64,000 bases of DNA from Thermotogae bacterium (GTDB lineage Bacteria > Thermotogota > Thermotogae > Petrotogales > Petrotogaceae), in contig JACKPH010000001.1 of assembly GCA_024233675.1 (NCBI GenBank), positions 124,001-188,000 of the forward strand, read 5' to 3'. Below are positions 45,699 through 54,248 of the stretch, piece after piece. The notes below the pieces were generated by a model, which saw only the letters and a program-made list of their open reading frames with translations, ran no database searches and was not told where the DNA came from. A program made the translations under genes and the position numbers. How positions within the stretch are numbered: position 1 is the stretch's first letter; each line of letters starts with the position of its first letter.

Positions 45699-47216
45699 TT
45701 GAGTGATTTCATACTTGAAATGAAAAATATTACTAAAGAATTTCCCGGTGTAAAAGCTCTCGATAATGTTAATTTTAACGTTGAACGCGGAGAAATACAC
45801 TGTCTTATAGGAGAAAACGGATCAGGAAAATCAACGCTTATGAAAGTTCTGAGTGGTTTTTTTCCTCACGGAAATTATAAAGGAAATATATTATTTGAGG
45901 GTAAAGAACAAAAATTCAAAACTATTTATGACAGTGAAAAAACCGGAATTGTAACAATTTATCAGGAATTAGCTCTGAGTCCGGAACTTTCTATATATGA
46001 AAATATTTTTCTCGGTCATGAAATTAAATCCGGCGCTTTCATAGACTGGAATAAAACTATTTCCGAATCAGGTAAAGTTCTTAAAAAACTCGGTTATACT
46101 ATGGACACTTCCAAAAAAATCAAAGATCTCGGAGTGGGTATACAGCAAATAATAGAAATAGCAAAAGCTTTAAGTAAAAATGTAAAACTTCTCATACTTG
46201 ACGAGCCTACTTCGGCATTAAATGAAAGTGACAGTGAAAATCTTCTTAACATCATAAAAGAGCTTAAGAATCACGGTGTCACATCCATACTGATATCACA
46301 TAAGCTTAAGGAAGTTCTGAGTGTTGCTGATACAATAACTGTTTTAAGAGACGGTGAAGCTGTAAAAACTCTTAAAAATGATAATGTATCGGAAAAAGAA
46401 ATAATTAAATACATGGTAGGACGTGAAATAGAAGATATTTATCCTAAGAGATCTTCAGAAAATATAGGGGAAAAAATATTTGAAATAAAAAACTGGTCTG
46501 CTTATGACAGGCAAATAGGAAAACAGGTCGTAAAATCTGCACAGTTCAACATAAAAAAAGGTGAAATTGTAGGTATCGCAGGTTTAATAGGTGCAGGAAG
46601 AACAGAGCTTGCTTTAAGTATGTTCGGAAATCCAAAAAATTATTTATTAAAAGGTGAGCTTTTCTTTAACGGTAATTCTAAAAAATTCAAAACTACAACA
46701 GAAGCTATAAATGCAGGAATGGCATATGTTTCCGAAGACAGGAAAGGTAACGGACTTATACTTGATTTTGATATCAAAACAAATATAACTATTGCCAATA
46801 TTATGAAAATAACAAAAGGTATTTTTATAAATGAAAATGAAGAAATAATAGTTTCCGAAAATTACAGAGAATCTCTAAGAATAAAATCACACAGCATAGA
46901 ACAGAAAGCAGTTAATCTAAGCGGCGGAAACCAGCAGAAAGTATCTCTTGCGAAATGGCTTTTTGTAAAACCGAAACTTCTGATACTCGATGAGCCTACA
47001 AGAGGTATAGATGTGGGAGCAAAATTTGAAATTTATACATTAATGAACAGACTTGTCGAAGAAGGATTAAGTATAATAATGATTTCATCAGAACTTCCTG
47101 AAATTCTCGGAATGAGTGACAGAATTTATGTTATGTCGGGAGGTAAAATATCAGGTGAACTTACAGGTAAAGAAGCTACACAGGAAAAAATAATGACAAT
47201 GGCTGTGGATTATTAA
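45699..47216 (+). CDS. mmsA: Multiple-monosaccharide ABC transporter ATP-binding protein
   Basis: 505 residues with two ATPase modules, the CUT2 layout. Module 1 has Walker A GENGSGKST, signature-like LGVGIQQIIEIAKAL and Walker B LLILDEPTSAL. Module 2 has the degenerate Walker A GLIGAGRTE, LSGGNQQKVSLAKWL and LLILDEPTRGID. The FFPHGNYKG and IFEIKNWSAYDRQ stretches favour the GguA/MmsA branch over RbsA or MglA. The frame opens at GTG 45690, but that codon is within the GAGAGGTG site; TTG at 45699 (MSDFILEMKNITKEF) is preferred. It powers uptake of the sugar bound by ChvE. Confidence 0.94.
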   Translation: MSDFILEMKNITKEFPGVKALDNVNFNVERGEIHCLIGENGSGKSTLMKVLSGFFPHGNYKGNILFEGKEQKFKTIYDSEKTGIVTIYQELALSPELSIYENIFLGHEIKSGAFIDWNKTISESGKVLKKLGYTMDTSKKIKDLGVGIQQIIEIAKALSKNVKLLILDEPTSALNESDSENLLNIIKELKNHGVTSILISHKLKEVLSVADTITVLRDGEAVKTLKNDNVSEKEIIKYMVGREIEDIYPKRSSENIGEKIFEIKNWSAYDRQIGKQVVKSAQFNIKKGEIVGIAGLIGAGRTELALSMFGNPKNYLLKGELFFNGNSKKFKTTTEAINAGMAYVSEDRKGNGLILDFDIKTNITIANIMKITKGIFINENEEIIVSENYRESLRIKSHSIEQKAVNLSGGNQQKVSLAKWLFVKPKLLILDEPTRGIDVGAKFEIYTLMNRLVEEGLSIIMISSELPEILGMSDRIYVMSGGKISGELTGKEATQEKIMTMAVDY

Positions 47217-47229
47217 GGAGGATCGTAAT

Positions 47230-48399
47230 ATGTTTAATGAGTTAAAAACAATTCTTAAAAAAAATATAAGAGAATACGGAATGTATATTGCTCTTGCTTT
47301 TATAATGCTTATTTTTACAATACTTACAGACGGTCTTTTTTTATCTGCAAGAAATATAAGTAATCTTTTCAATCAGATGGGATATATAGCTGTACTTGCA
47401 GTAGGAATGACTCTGGTAATAGTTATAAGACATATAGATCTTTCGGTAGGATTCGGTTCCGGTTTTATAGGTGCTATTGCAGCGATACTTATGATGAGAT
47501 TTAATTTTCCTATAATTCCGACAATACTTATAGTTTTTATTATAGGTATAGCTATAGGTCTTATGAACGGATTTTTTATATCATACATAGGAATTCCAGC
47601 TTTTGTTGCAACACTTGCCGGAATGATGATTTTCAGGGGTGCTCTTCTTGTTTCTACAGAAGGTACAGGTACAATTATTATTTTAAATGATAAATTCAAC
47701 GGTATAGGAAACGGATATATTCCGGATATTTTTAAAAATGAGAATATTCATATTACAACACTTTTAATAGGTTTTGTAATAATTTTACTTTACATATTTT
47801 CTGAAATACGTTCGAGAAAGAATAAAATGAAATATCAGTTTGATGTATTATCGGTAAAAATATTCACATTAAAAATGCTTTTAATATCTGTAATAATAGG
47901 CTATGTATTCTGGACACTTGCAAGTTATAACGGTATGTCATGGACATTTCTTATTGTACTTATTGTTGCTTTTATTTATCATATAATTGCAACAAAAACT
48001 CCTTTGGGAAGACATATATACGCTGTGGGAGGAAATCCGGAAGCAGCTAAATTAAGCGGTATAAGTATAAATAAAATAACACTTTTTGTTTTCGGATCTA
48101 TGGGACTTTTAACAGCTTTATCAGGTATACTTTATACTTCAAGATTTCAGTCCGCAACACCTACAGCCGGTACTCTTTTTGAACTTGATGCTATTGCTGC
48201 TGCTTATGTAGGAGGCGTTTCGGCATCAGGAGGTGTAGGAAAAGTAACAAACTCAATTGTAGGTGCACTTGTTATGGCTTCTCTTATAAACGGTATGAAC
48301 CTTATAGGTGTCGGAATCTCTTATCAGTATATTATACGTGGTGCAGTTTTAGTTGCAGCAGTTGTTTTTGATATAAAAACAAGAAACAAGGCATCTTAA
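47230..48399 (+). CDS. mmsB: Multiple-monosaccharide ABC transporter permease
   Basis: 389 residues, about ten to eleven membrane helices, of the CUT2 permease family. Conserved blocks are DLSVGFGSGFIGAIAA, GIPAFVATLAGMMIFRG, the cytoplasmic YAVGGNPEAAKLSGI coupling loop and AAAYVGGVSASGG. The central inserted region (about residues 190-240) is typical of XylH/GguB/MmsB-type permeases, which are longer than RbsC. AAGGAGG precedes the ATG. It ends the transporter operon. Confidence 0.93.
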   Translation: MFNELKTILKKNIREYGMYIALAFIMLIFTILTDGLFLSARNISNLFNQMGYIAVLAVGMTLVIVIRHIDLSVGFGSGFIGAIAAILMMRFNFPIIPTILIVFIIGIAIGLMNGFFISYIGIPAFVATLAGMMIFRGALLVSTEGTGTIIILNDKFNGIGNGYIPDIFKNENIHITTLLIGFVIILLYIFSEIRSRKNKMKYQFDVLSVKIFTLKMLLISVIIGYVFWTLASYNGMSWTFLIVLIVAFIYHIIATKTPLGRHIYAVGGNPEAAKLSGISINKITLFVFGSMGLLTALSGILYTSRFQSATPTAGTLFELDAIAAAYVGGVSASGGVGKVTNSIVGALVMASLINGMNLIGVGISYQYIIRGAVLVAAVVFDIKTRNKAS

Positions 48400-48434
48400 A
48401 AAAAACCGTAAACACAATGTGTTTACGGTTTTTT
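48398..48434. terminator. Bidirectional terminator between mmsB and the TetR gene
   Basis: The stem CCGTAAACA/TGTTTACGG is flanked by eight A on the left and six T on the right. It serves mmsB on plus and the TetR gene on minus. Confidence 0.92.
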
Positions 48435-48435
48435 A

Positions 48436-48990
48436 TCAGTTCCTTTTTCTGTTAAGTTCAAGAAATTCTATTACTATTCTTACTTCATCACGTATTACTT
48501 CAGGATAAACATATCCTTTAAAACCAAGACCTATTAAAAAGGTTTTAAGAACATCCGCAATGGTAAATGAAGAGTCAACATCAAATCCTTTTGCTCTTAA
48601 TATATCTTTTATAAGTGAATTAAACTGTTCGTCTATTTCCTGTATTTTTTTAAGTGTTACCTTAGATCTGTAAGGATATGTTATTATCTGCGAAAAGGCA
48701 GCCATTTTATCTGCAGGATTAAAAAGTTTTACAATTTTTTCTTCTATATCTCCCGGCACCTCTAATATAACTGTTATCCAGTTTTCAAGTATCCATCTTG
48801 CAGTTTCAACCATTGCTCCGTCTTTTGAACCAAAATAATAATGAAGCGAAGCTATTGTAAGATCGGCTTCAGTTGCTATTTTTCTGGTTGTTGTACTGGA
48901 TATGCTGTTTTCATTTATCATATTAACAATAGATTCAATCAGTTCATTTTTTCTTCTTTCTCTTAATTCGGGATTCGGTCTTCTGGCCAT
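48436..48990 (-). CDS. TetR/AcrR family transcriptional regulator
   Basis: 184 residues. The N-terminal helix-turn-helix (about residues 15-60) has TTRKIATEADLTIASLHYYFGSKDGAM, in which IASLHYYFGSK is the recognition-helix signature. The C-terminal ligand-binding domain is unclassified. The frame is open to 49014, but AAAGGAG favours the ATG at 48990. It is a single gene between the sugar locus and the SLBB operon, so it may control itself or a gene elsewhere; a palindrome lies over its probable start of transcription. Confidence 0.88.
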   Translation of the reverse strand: MARRPNPELRERRKNELIESIVNMINENSISSTTTRKIATEADLTIASLHYYFGSKDGAMVETARWILENWITVILEVPGDIEEKIVKLFNPADKMAAFSQIITYPYRSKVTLKKIQEIDEQFNSLIKDILRAKGFDVDSSFTIADVLKTFLIGLGFKGYVYPEVIRDEVRIVIEFLELNRKRN

Positions 48991-49033
48991 ATTTCCACTC
49001 CTTTCTCTCCTCATTAGGTTTATTTAAAATTTT

Positions 49034-49049
49034 TATAATGTTTATTATA
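49034..49049. promoter_or_regulatory. Palindrome TATAAT-GTTT-ATTATA upstream of the TetR gene
   Basis: A 16-base inverted repeat (6-bp arms) lies seven bases downstream of the proposed -10, where a TetR autoregulatory operator is often found. Its pure A/T content makes chance occurrence likely in this genome. Confidence 0.3.
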
Positions 49050-49056
49050 TGTTTTA

Positions 49057-49084
49057 ATTATAATTTCACTAAAATTTTTAACAA
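49057..49084 (-). promoter_or_regulatory. Promoter of the TetR gene
   Basis: On the minus strand: -35 TTGTTA (49084-49079), a 16-base spacer and a perfect -10 TATAAT (49062-49057). Confidence 0.6.
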
Positions 49085-49130
49085 AATTTATTAAACACTT
49101 TTCATTATCACTTGATATATTAATTATACT

Positions 49131-49161
49131 ATAAAAAAACGGGAGTTTGACAACTCCCGTT
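49131..49161 (-). terminator. Terminator of the aspS-to-SLBB operon
   Basis: The stem AACGGGAGTT/AACTCCCGTT with a TGAC loop (49138-49147, 49152-49161) is followed on the minus strand by seven T. It begins seven bases after the SLBB gene stop. Confidence 0.9.
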
Positions 49162-49168
49162 ATTAAAT

Positions 49169-52006
49169 TTACTTAATCAGACTATTAATATTTTTATACG
49201 CAGTAACTCCGTTATTAAAGAAATTCATAAATGTATTAACCGTGGACATAACTTCAACAACACTTGTAATAGTACTTTTAGGAACATAAATTATATCTCC
49301 GGGTTCAACATAAGGATTCATTCCCGATTTTATAGGAGCCGAATTAATTATTCCGTTGAGATCGAGTACTGCAGGAGAATTTTCCGGTCCGTTCTGGAAA
49401 AGATATACATTTGAAAGTGAAGCTCCGACGGCCGAATTTCCTGATTTTAAAACAGCATCAATAACTGTCATATCTTTTGAATAAGCTACATATCCAGGAC
49501 GGTTAACGTATCCGAAAACATAAACTATCTGTTCCTCAACTTCCGGAACAAAAACCACAGAACCCGGATTTACTTTATAATTTTTTAATACATCAATATT
49601 ATCTATTTTTACAGTTTCCTTATTTAAATTGCTGTCATAAACATATATTTCTTTTTGTGTTTCCCAGTCTATTCCGGAAGATATTAATATTTCCAGAAGA
49701 TTTAAAGGTGAATCCGTTCTTATGCTCTGAGGTTTAATATTTCCTATAAGCATAACATAAGAAAGCGTTTCGTCGGGTACAACATATATATAAGAACCCG
49801 GATTAATTTCTGTTAAAGGATTTTTCTTAACATCATCAAGTGTGTATTTAGATTTTAATTCACCATTTTCCGTAACATTTATAACTCCTACAGAAGCTGG
49901 CGCAAACCCTCCGGCCGCATTAAAAATATCTATAAGATATACTTTTTCTCTGTCAAGAGATACTATTTTTCCTTCTTTGTATATTGTAGTAACAGTATTT
50001 TTTGTTTTTATAATTTCTATGTAGACTTTTCCGGAAAGTTCCTGAGATTTCAGTGCTGCTGTGTCAGAACTTTCAACTTCTTTTTCCGAATCATTTACAA
50101 TATATCTTATGCTGTAATTATCTTTAAGATTAAACTTAGCAAGTATATCATAAAGATATGTTCCGGCTGTATAATTTACTGTTGAAGAATATTCTCCGAG
50201 TATATAAGCTACATTTTCTGCTTTCTGTGCTATTATCATATCTCCGGATTTTATTTCAATACCGGACACAGTATCTTTTATACCCATGTGATAAATCTTC
50301 TCATTTTCTTCTGATATAACAAGAATTTCACCTGAATATTCAGAAGAAAATCCTCCTGTAACAGCCTGTATTTTTGACATGTTTATTTCTTCGTCTGTTT
50401 TAAATTCAAATCTTCCTGTTCTTGCAAAAGCACCTGATACATATACATAATTCTTTTTTGTTTTTATTTCAACAAAACTTCCTGAGTCTACATAATTTTC
50501 AAAATTAAGGTTTTTTCCTTCAGATGTAACTGATTCAATATTTTCAGTACTTATACCGAGTTTTGTCAGAAGTACTTTAACAGTCATTTCTTCTTCCGGG
50601 AGGAAATTTACTCTTGACGCACCGGTTTCTGTTATTACATAAGCAAATTTTTTATTAAGTTCTATATTTACAAAATCCCCTGCTTTTAGTATTTCTGTAT
50701 CTTTTATATTTTTACCGTCAACTGTTGCATTCTTTACGGTATTTTTATTTATTCCGAGTTTAGTTAAAAGTATTTCAAGATTCATTTCTTCTTTCGGAAG
50801 AAAATTTACTTTTGAAGATTTATCATCAGTTATTACATAAAGATATTTATCAACTGTTTTTACTCTTACGAAACTTCCGCTTTCAACTATATCATTATCT
50901 TTTAATGTCTGTCCGTTTACAGTTACTTCTTCTGCAAGATCAGGAGATATACCTGTTTTTGCAAGTATTGTTTTCTTATTAAGAATTTCTTCCGGTAAGA
51001 AATTGACAACTTTTGAAGTATCATCAGTTATTATATAAAGATATTTAGAAAGAAAATCAATTTTTATAATATCTCCGCTTTTTATAGTCATACTGTCTGT
51101 AATTTCTTTTGAATTTACATATACTTTATCAATTTTTTCAGGATCTGCGTTTATTTTTGTATAAATTACCTCAGGAGAAAGTTCCTCATCTTTTGTAAAG
51201 TCAAGCCTTGAGGATATTTTATCAGAAAAAACATAAACAAATTTCTGATATTTCTTTATAAGTACTGTATCTCCTTTTTCAAGTATAAAATCATTTTTAT
51301 ACATTACATTTTCAAGATCGGCATGCATTATTTCTCCGTTTCTTATAACTGATATATCCGAGTCAATTCTTTCTGAAGCTATTCCTACGGAAGATAATAC
51401 ATTTTTAAGTGTAATTCCGCTGAAATAATCAAAACTGTATGTACCGAAATCACTGAAAATTTTTATATTATTTTCATATTCATAAGGTATTACAACATAA
51501 CTGTTTTCCGTTATTACAGGATCTTCACCTTTTTCACCTTTATAAATCCATGATATATCGGTTTTTATTTCTTTTCCGTCAGGATATTTTATAACTGCAT
51601 AAGATGATTTTGTATAATCTCTCAGTCCGCCTATATATGATATCAGATCAGAAAGTTTTATTTCAGGTTTCATTATATCCGTTGTTCCGTTTTTTGCAAC
51701 ATTACCGAGAACATTTACCGTAAATGGTGCATATTTTACAATTCCTACAGTTACATTAGTTGTTTTTATATATTTTTTTATTTTTTCATTTATTTCATTT
51801 TCAAGACTATTCATATCCTTACCGGCAACATCAAGTCTTCCCACCGGCGGAAGTGTTATTTGCCCTTCCGGCCCTACCGCAAGATTCGAAGATGAATAAT
51901 CAGGATACCCGAATACCCATACACCAAGTACATCACCCATTCTTACAGTGTATGCATTGATTAAAACAGGAATTAAAACTGCCAAAAATAAAAATATTTT
52001 TTTCAT
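49169..52006 (-). CDS. Polysaccharide-export (Wza-like) protein with SLBB domains and four 66-residue repeats
   Basis: 945 residues. A signal peptide (MKKIFLFLAVLIPVLINA) without lipobox is followed by a Poly_export domain (about 19-92: VRMGDVLGVWVFGYPDY, GPEGQITLPPVG). Next come SLBB-type units (VNVLGNVAKNG at about 97-107), then four tandem units of exactly 66 residues at 255-320, 321-386, 387-452 and 453-518. Each starts K-[YF]-x-Y-[VI]-x-[ST]-[DE] and contains [NL]-[FD]-[LF]-x-x-[ED]-E. Further SLBB units follow (YVSGAFARTGRFEF near 520, YVFGYVNRPGYVAY near 840). The C-terminal ~30 residues could form an amphipathic helix, as in Wza. Family members are outer-membrane export channels; this one is more than twice the length of Wza. 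It lies last in its operon, after the TPR gene. Confidence 0.88.
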   Translation of the reverse strand: MKKIFLFLAVLIPVLINAYTVRMGDVLGVWVFGYPDYSSSNLAVGPEGQITLPPVGRLDVAGKDMNSLENEINEKIKKYIKTTNVTVGIVKYAPFTVNVLGNVAKNGTTDIMKPEIKLSDLISYIGGLRDYTKSSYAVIKYPDGKEIKTDISWIYKGEKGEDPVITENSYVVIPYEYENNIKIFSDFGTYSFDYFSGITLKNVLSSVGIASERIDSDISVIRNGEIMHADLENVMYKNDFILEKGDTVLIKKYQKFVYVFSDKISSRLDFTKDEELSPEVIYTKINADPEKIDKVYVNSKEITDSMTIKSGDIIKIDFLSKYLYIITDDTSKVVNFLPEEILNKKTILAKTGISPDLAEEVTVNGQTLKDNDIVESGSFVRVKTVDKYLYVITDDKSSKVNFLPKEEMNLEILLTKLGINKNTVKNATVDGKNIKDTEILKAGDFVNIELNKKFAYVITETGASRVNFLPEEEMTVKVLLTKLGISTENIESVTSEGKNLNFENYVDSGSFVEIKTKKNYVYVSGAFARTGRFEFKTDEEINMSKIQAVTGGFSSEYSGEILVISEENEKIYHMGIKDTVSGIEIKSGDMIIAQKAENVAYILGEYSSTVNYTAGTYLYDILAKFNLKDNYSIRYIVNDSEKEVESSDTAALKSQELSGKVYIEIIKTKNTVTTIYKEGKIVSLDREKVYLIDIFNAAGGFAPASVGVINVTENGELKSKYTLDDVKKNPLTEINPGSYIYVVPDETLSYVMLIGNIKPQSIRTDSPLNLLEILISSGIDWETQKEIYVYDSNLNKETVKIDNIDVLKNYKVNPGSVVFVPEVEEQIVYVFGYVNRPGYVAYSKDMTVIDAVLKSGNSAVGASLSNVYLFQNGPENSPAVLDLNGIINSAPIKSGMNPYVEPGDIIYVPKSTITSVVEVMSTVNTFMNFFNNGVTAYKNINSLIK
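50453..51244 (-). repeat. Four tandem 198-base coding repeats in the SLBB gene
   Basis: Protein repeats of 66 residues with no length variation correspond to four 198-base units. The third and fourth protein copies are the most alike ([NR]VNFLP, LLTKLGI, [AS]G[DS]FV), and the first is the most diverged, consistent with duplication inside the gene. Confidence 0.85.
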
Positions 52007-52018
52007 CAGTGTTCCTCC

Positions 52019-52465
52019 TTATATCATTTTTTCTATTAAGTCCGTTTCCTGAGATGAATATCCCAATATTTTAAGCATATTGAGACATTTTTTTGCAATC
52101 TCTTTTTTTCCGTTCCTCATAGACATTTTAGAAATCATAACAAGAGATTCTATAAGATATCCTTTGTCGTCCGGAAAATCTATATTTTCAAGATTCTCAC
52201 TGTCATTTGTTTCAAATATACATTTTATGTAATAATATTTTGTTTCATCCATATTTATAGAAAGTTCAAGAGCTTTTTTAAAAAGTGATTTAGCTCTGTT
52301 ATATTCCTCCATTAATATAAGGCATACACCTGAATTATGATAAAAAATAGCTTCATCATTTTTTACGGATATTGCTTTCATGTAATTTTCAAGAGCTTCT
52401 TCATATTTACCTATATCCATAAAACTGTTACCTAAATTATTGTAGTAATAAGAATTATCTTCCAC
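52019..52465 (-). CDS. Tetratricopeptide (TPR) repeat protein
   Basis: 148 residues with no signal peptide. Residues 3-70 contain two clear TPR units (YYNNLGNSFMDIGKYEEALE, split at the helix turn; then IFYHNSGVCLILMEEYNRAKSLF), and the remainder is helical. The longest frame begins at 52501, inside the preceding gene, but the GAAGGTG site and spacing point to the GTG at 52465. That codon lies within the end of the upstream propeller gene (11-base overlap). It may be an assembly partner of the SLBB exporter encoded 12 bases downstream. Confidence 0.8.
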   Translation of the reverse strand: MEDNSYYYNNLGNSFMDIGKYEEALENYMKAISVKNDEAIFYHNSGVCLILMEEYNRAKSLFKKALELSINMDETKYYYIKCIFETNDSENLENIDFPDDKGYLIESLVMISKMSMRNGKKEIAKKCLNMLKILGYSSQETDLIEKMI

Positions 52466-54248
52466 TTTCAACACCTTCAGTATAATAATAAAGAGTATCA
52501 CTGAGTTTTTTATCGCCTATTTCAAGAACAATTTTTGTCTGTTTTATTCCTTCAATAATAGGATTATAAAGTTTGTAATTTATTGTTTCTATAACCTTAT
52601 AGGAAGCTTTAAGATATTTTTCTATATAATCCTTATCTTTTGTTATAAGTATGCTTCCTCCGCTTGTATATATTATGTTTTTTAATATTTCATTCACATC
52701 TCCGGTGTCCGAAAGGTAAAAAAGATAACTTCCGCTCATAAGCAGCGGAATTATCTGACTTACTTCAGGTTGTTTCTTTAAATTACCGCTTACAATTATA
52801 AAAGAATTATTGTCTATCTGAGATATTCCGGTTTCAAAAAAACTGTCTGCGGAATCATAGAAATATATATCACCTCTGGAAAACTCTCTCTGATAACCAA
52901 AAGCGACTCTACCTCCCGAATCCTGAACATATATATTTTTTGTAAGATATTCTATATTATTTCCGGAAAGATCTGTTATATTAAATCTTACCTTAAGATC
53001 CAGATCATCTTTTCTGAAAAGAAGTCCGTAAAGATTTATATTTAAAGAATTAAAATTGTTTTTTGAATTTATTCTGTTAACGTATACTTTGAAATTAACA
53101 CTGTCATTCATGAGCATTATTCCGTATTTTATTTTTATATTACCGCGGAAACTATTCATGTTTTTGTCTTCAAAATCATATTTTTCCGGTTTTTCTGTTT
53201 TTAAATCATATATTTCTATACCGTTTTCTATAGAAGATAAAACGGGATATCCCCATGGAAGTATATCTATATCAAGATAATTCGCATAAGGAAGTTTTAT
53301 GATTTTTTCAACATCGTTTGTTATTATGTTATAAACATAAAGACTTTTACTGTAATATTCAAGAAGATAAACATAATTTCTCCATACAGTTCCGGAAACA
53401 AACATATTGTTATAATTAAAAGTTTTTTTCTGAAGCATACTTCCGTCAAATCCGACAATGTTTAAAGAATTTTCCGAAGGATTATATCCTATTATTCTTC
53501 CCGCAGAATCAACACCGTAAGATATAAAATCAAAACCTTTAACTAAAAAAACAGGAGTTCCTTCAGAACTTTCAACTTCAGTCATATCAGATGCAACACC
53601 GCTAATTCCCGGTCCGTATGAATTAAAATACATTAATCCCTCACTTGTTCCCAGATATATTCTGTCAAGTTTAGAATCTGAAGAAAGTGAATAATAATCA
53701 TATTTTTTATCGAGTTTTATCCATTTTTCACTGTTATCATTTGATTGTTTAAAAATAAGTTTATTCTGAGAATCTAAAATATAAACCCCCGAATTAAGAA
53801 CTTCAGAATCGGTTACTGTGTAAAACCGCTCAAAAGTTTCCTTATTACCTTCAACATTAAAGAGATTTATAAAATTAGGTGTTGAAAAATTCGAGAGCGA
53901 ATATTCCTCAACAGAATCCACAAATTTTGAAAGTGTTTCAACATCTTCGTTAAAAGCAGAAAATAAAAGTATATTGTTAAGACTTTCCTTAGCTTTATCA
54001 ATCTGACCGAGCTGAAGATCAAGCTTGGCGGAATAATAAAGAAATTTAGGTATATCCTCAATATATACTTCACCTGATAAAGCTTCATTAAGTTTAAGTT
54101 TTGCTTCATATTTATTATTGTCAAAAAGCAAATCCAGACTGTCAGAAAAAAGATGCCTGGATTTCATTTCGTTAATTGTTACATCGGCCCCAAAATTAAA
54201 AATTACTATAAATAAAATTAAAAAAATAAATATAATATTTTTTTTCAT
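52455..54248 (-). CDS. Exported protein with TPR-like start and beta-propeller, unknown function
   Basis: 597 residues with a signal peptide (MKKNIIFIFLILFIVIFNFGA). Residues about 30-110 look like TPR helices (KYEAKLKLNEALSG, LDLQLGQIDKAKESLNNIL). Residues about 150-370 contain repeated short strands of a propeller (DRIYLGTSEGLMYFNSYGPG, VYLLEYYSKSLYVYNIITND). The last ~200 residues form a mixed beta/alpha region resembling a von Willebrand A-like fold, though without a recognisable metal site. No named family is recognised. It overlaps plsY by four bases and the TPR gene by eleven. Confidence 0.7.
   Translation of the reverse strand: MKKNIIFIFLILFIVIFNFGADVTINEMKSRHLFSDSLDLLFDNNKYEAKLKLNEALSGEVYIEDIPKFLYYSAKLDLQLGQIDKAKESLNNILLFSAFNEDVETLSKFVDSVEEYSLSNFSTPNFINLFNVEGNKETFERFYTVTDSEVLNSGVYILDSQNKLIFKQSNDNSEKWIKLDKKYDYYSLSSDSKLDRIYLGTSEGLMYFNSYGPGISGVASDMTEVESSEGTPVFLVKGFDFISYGVDSAGRIIGYNPSENSLNIVGFDGSMLQKKTFNYNNMFVSGTVWRNYVYLLEYYSKSLYVYNIITNDVEKIIKLPYANYLDIDILPWGYPVLSSIENGIEIYDLKTEKPEKYDFEDKNMNSFRGNIKIKYGIMLMNDSVNFKVYVNRINSKNNFNSLNINLYGLLFRKDDLDLKVRFNITDLSGNNIEYLTKNIYVQDSGGRVAFGYQREFSRGDIYFYDSADSFFETGISQIDNNSFIIVSGNLKKQPEVSQIIPLLMSGSYLFYLSDTGDVNEILKNIIYTSGGSILITKDKDYIEKYLKASYKVIETINYKLYNPIIEGIKQTKIVLEIGDKKLSDTLYYYTEGVESGR

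Noticed and set aside
30000..48000. Genomic island, prophage or insertion sequence
   Set aside because: No integrase, transposase, phage structural genes, attachment-like repeats at the tRNAs or abrupt change in base composition were noticed.
50453..51244. CRISPR-like or minisatellite DNA array
   Set aside because: The 198-base periodicity is a protein repeat in frame; there are no short conserved direct repeats with unique spacers.
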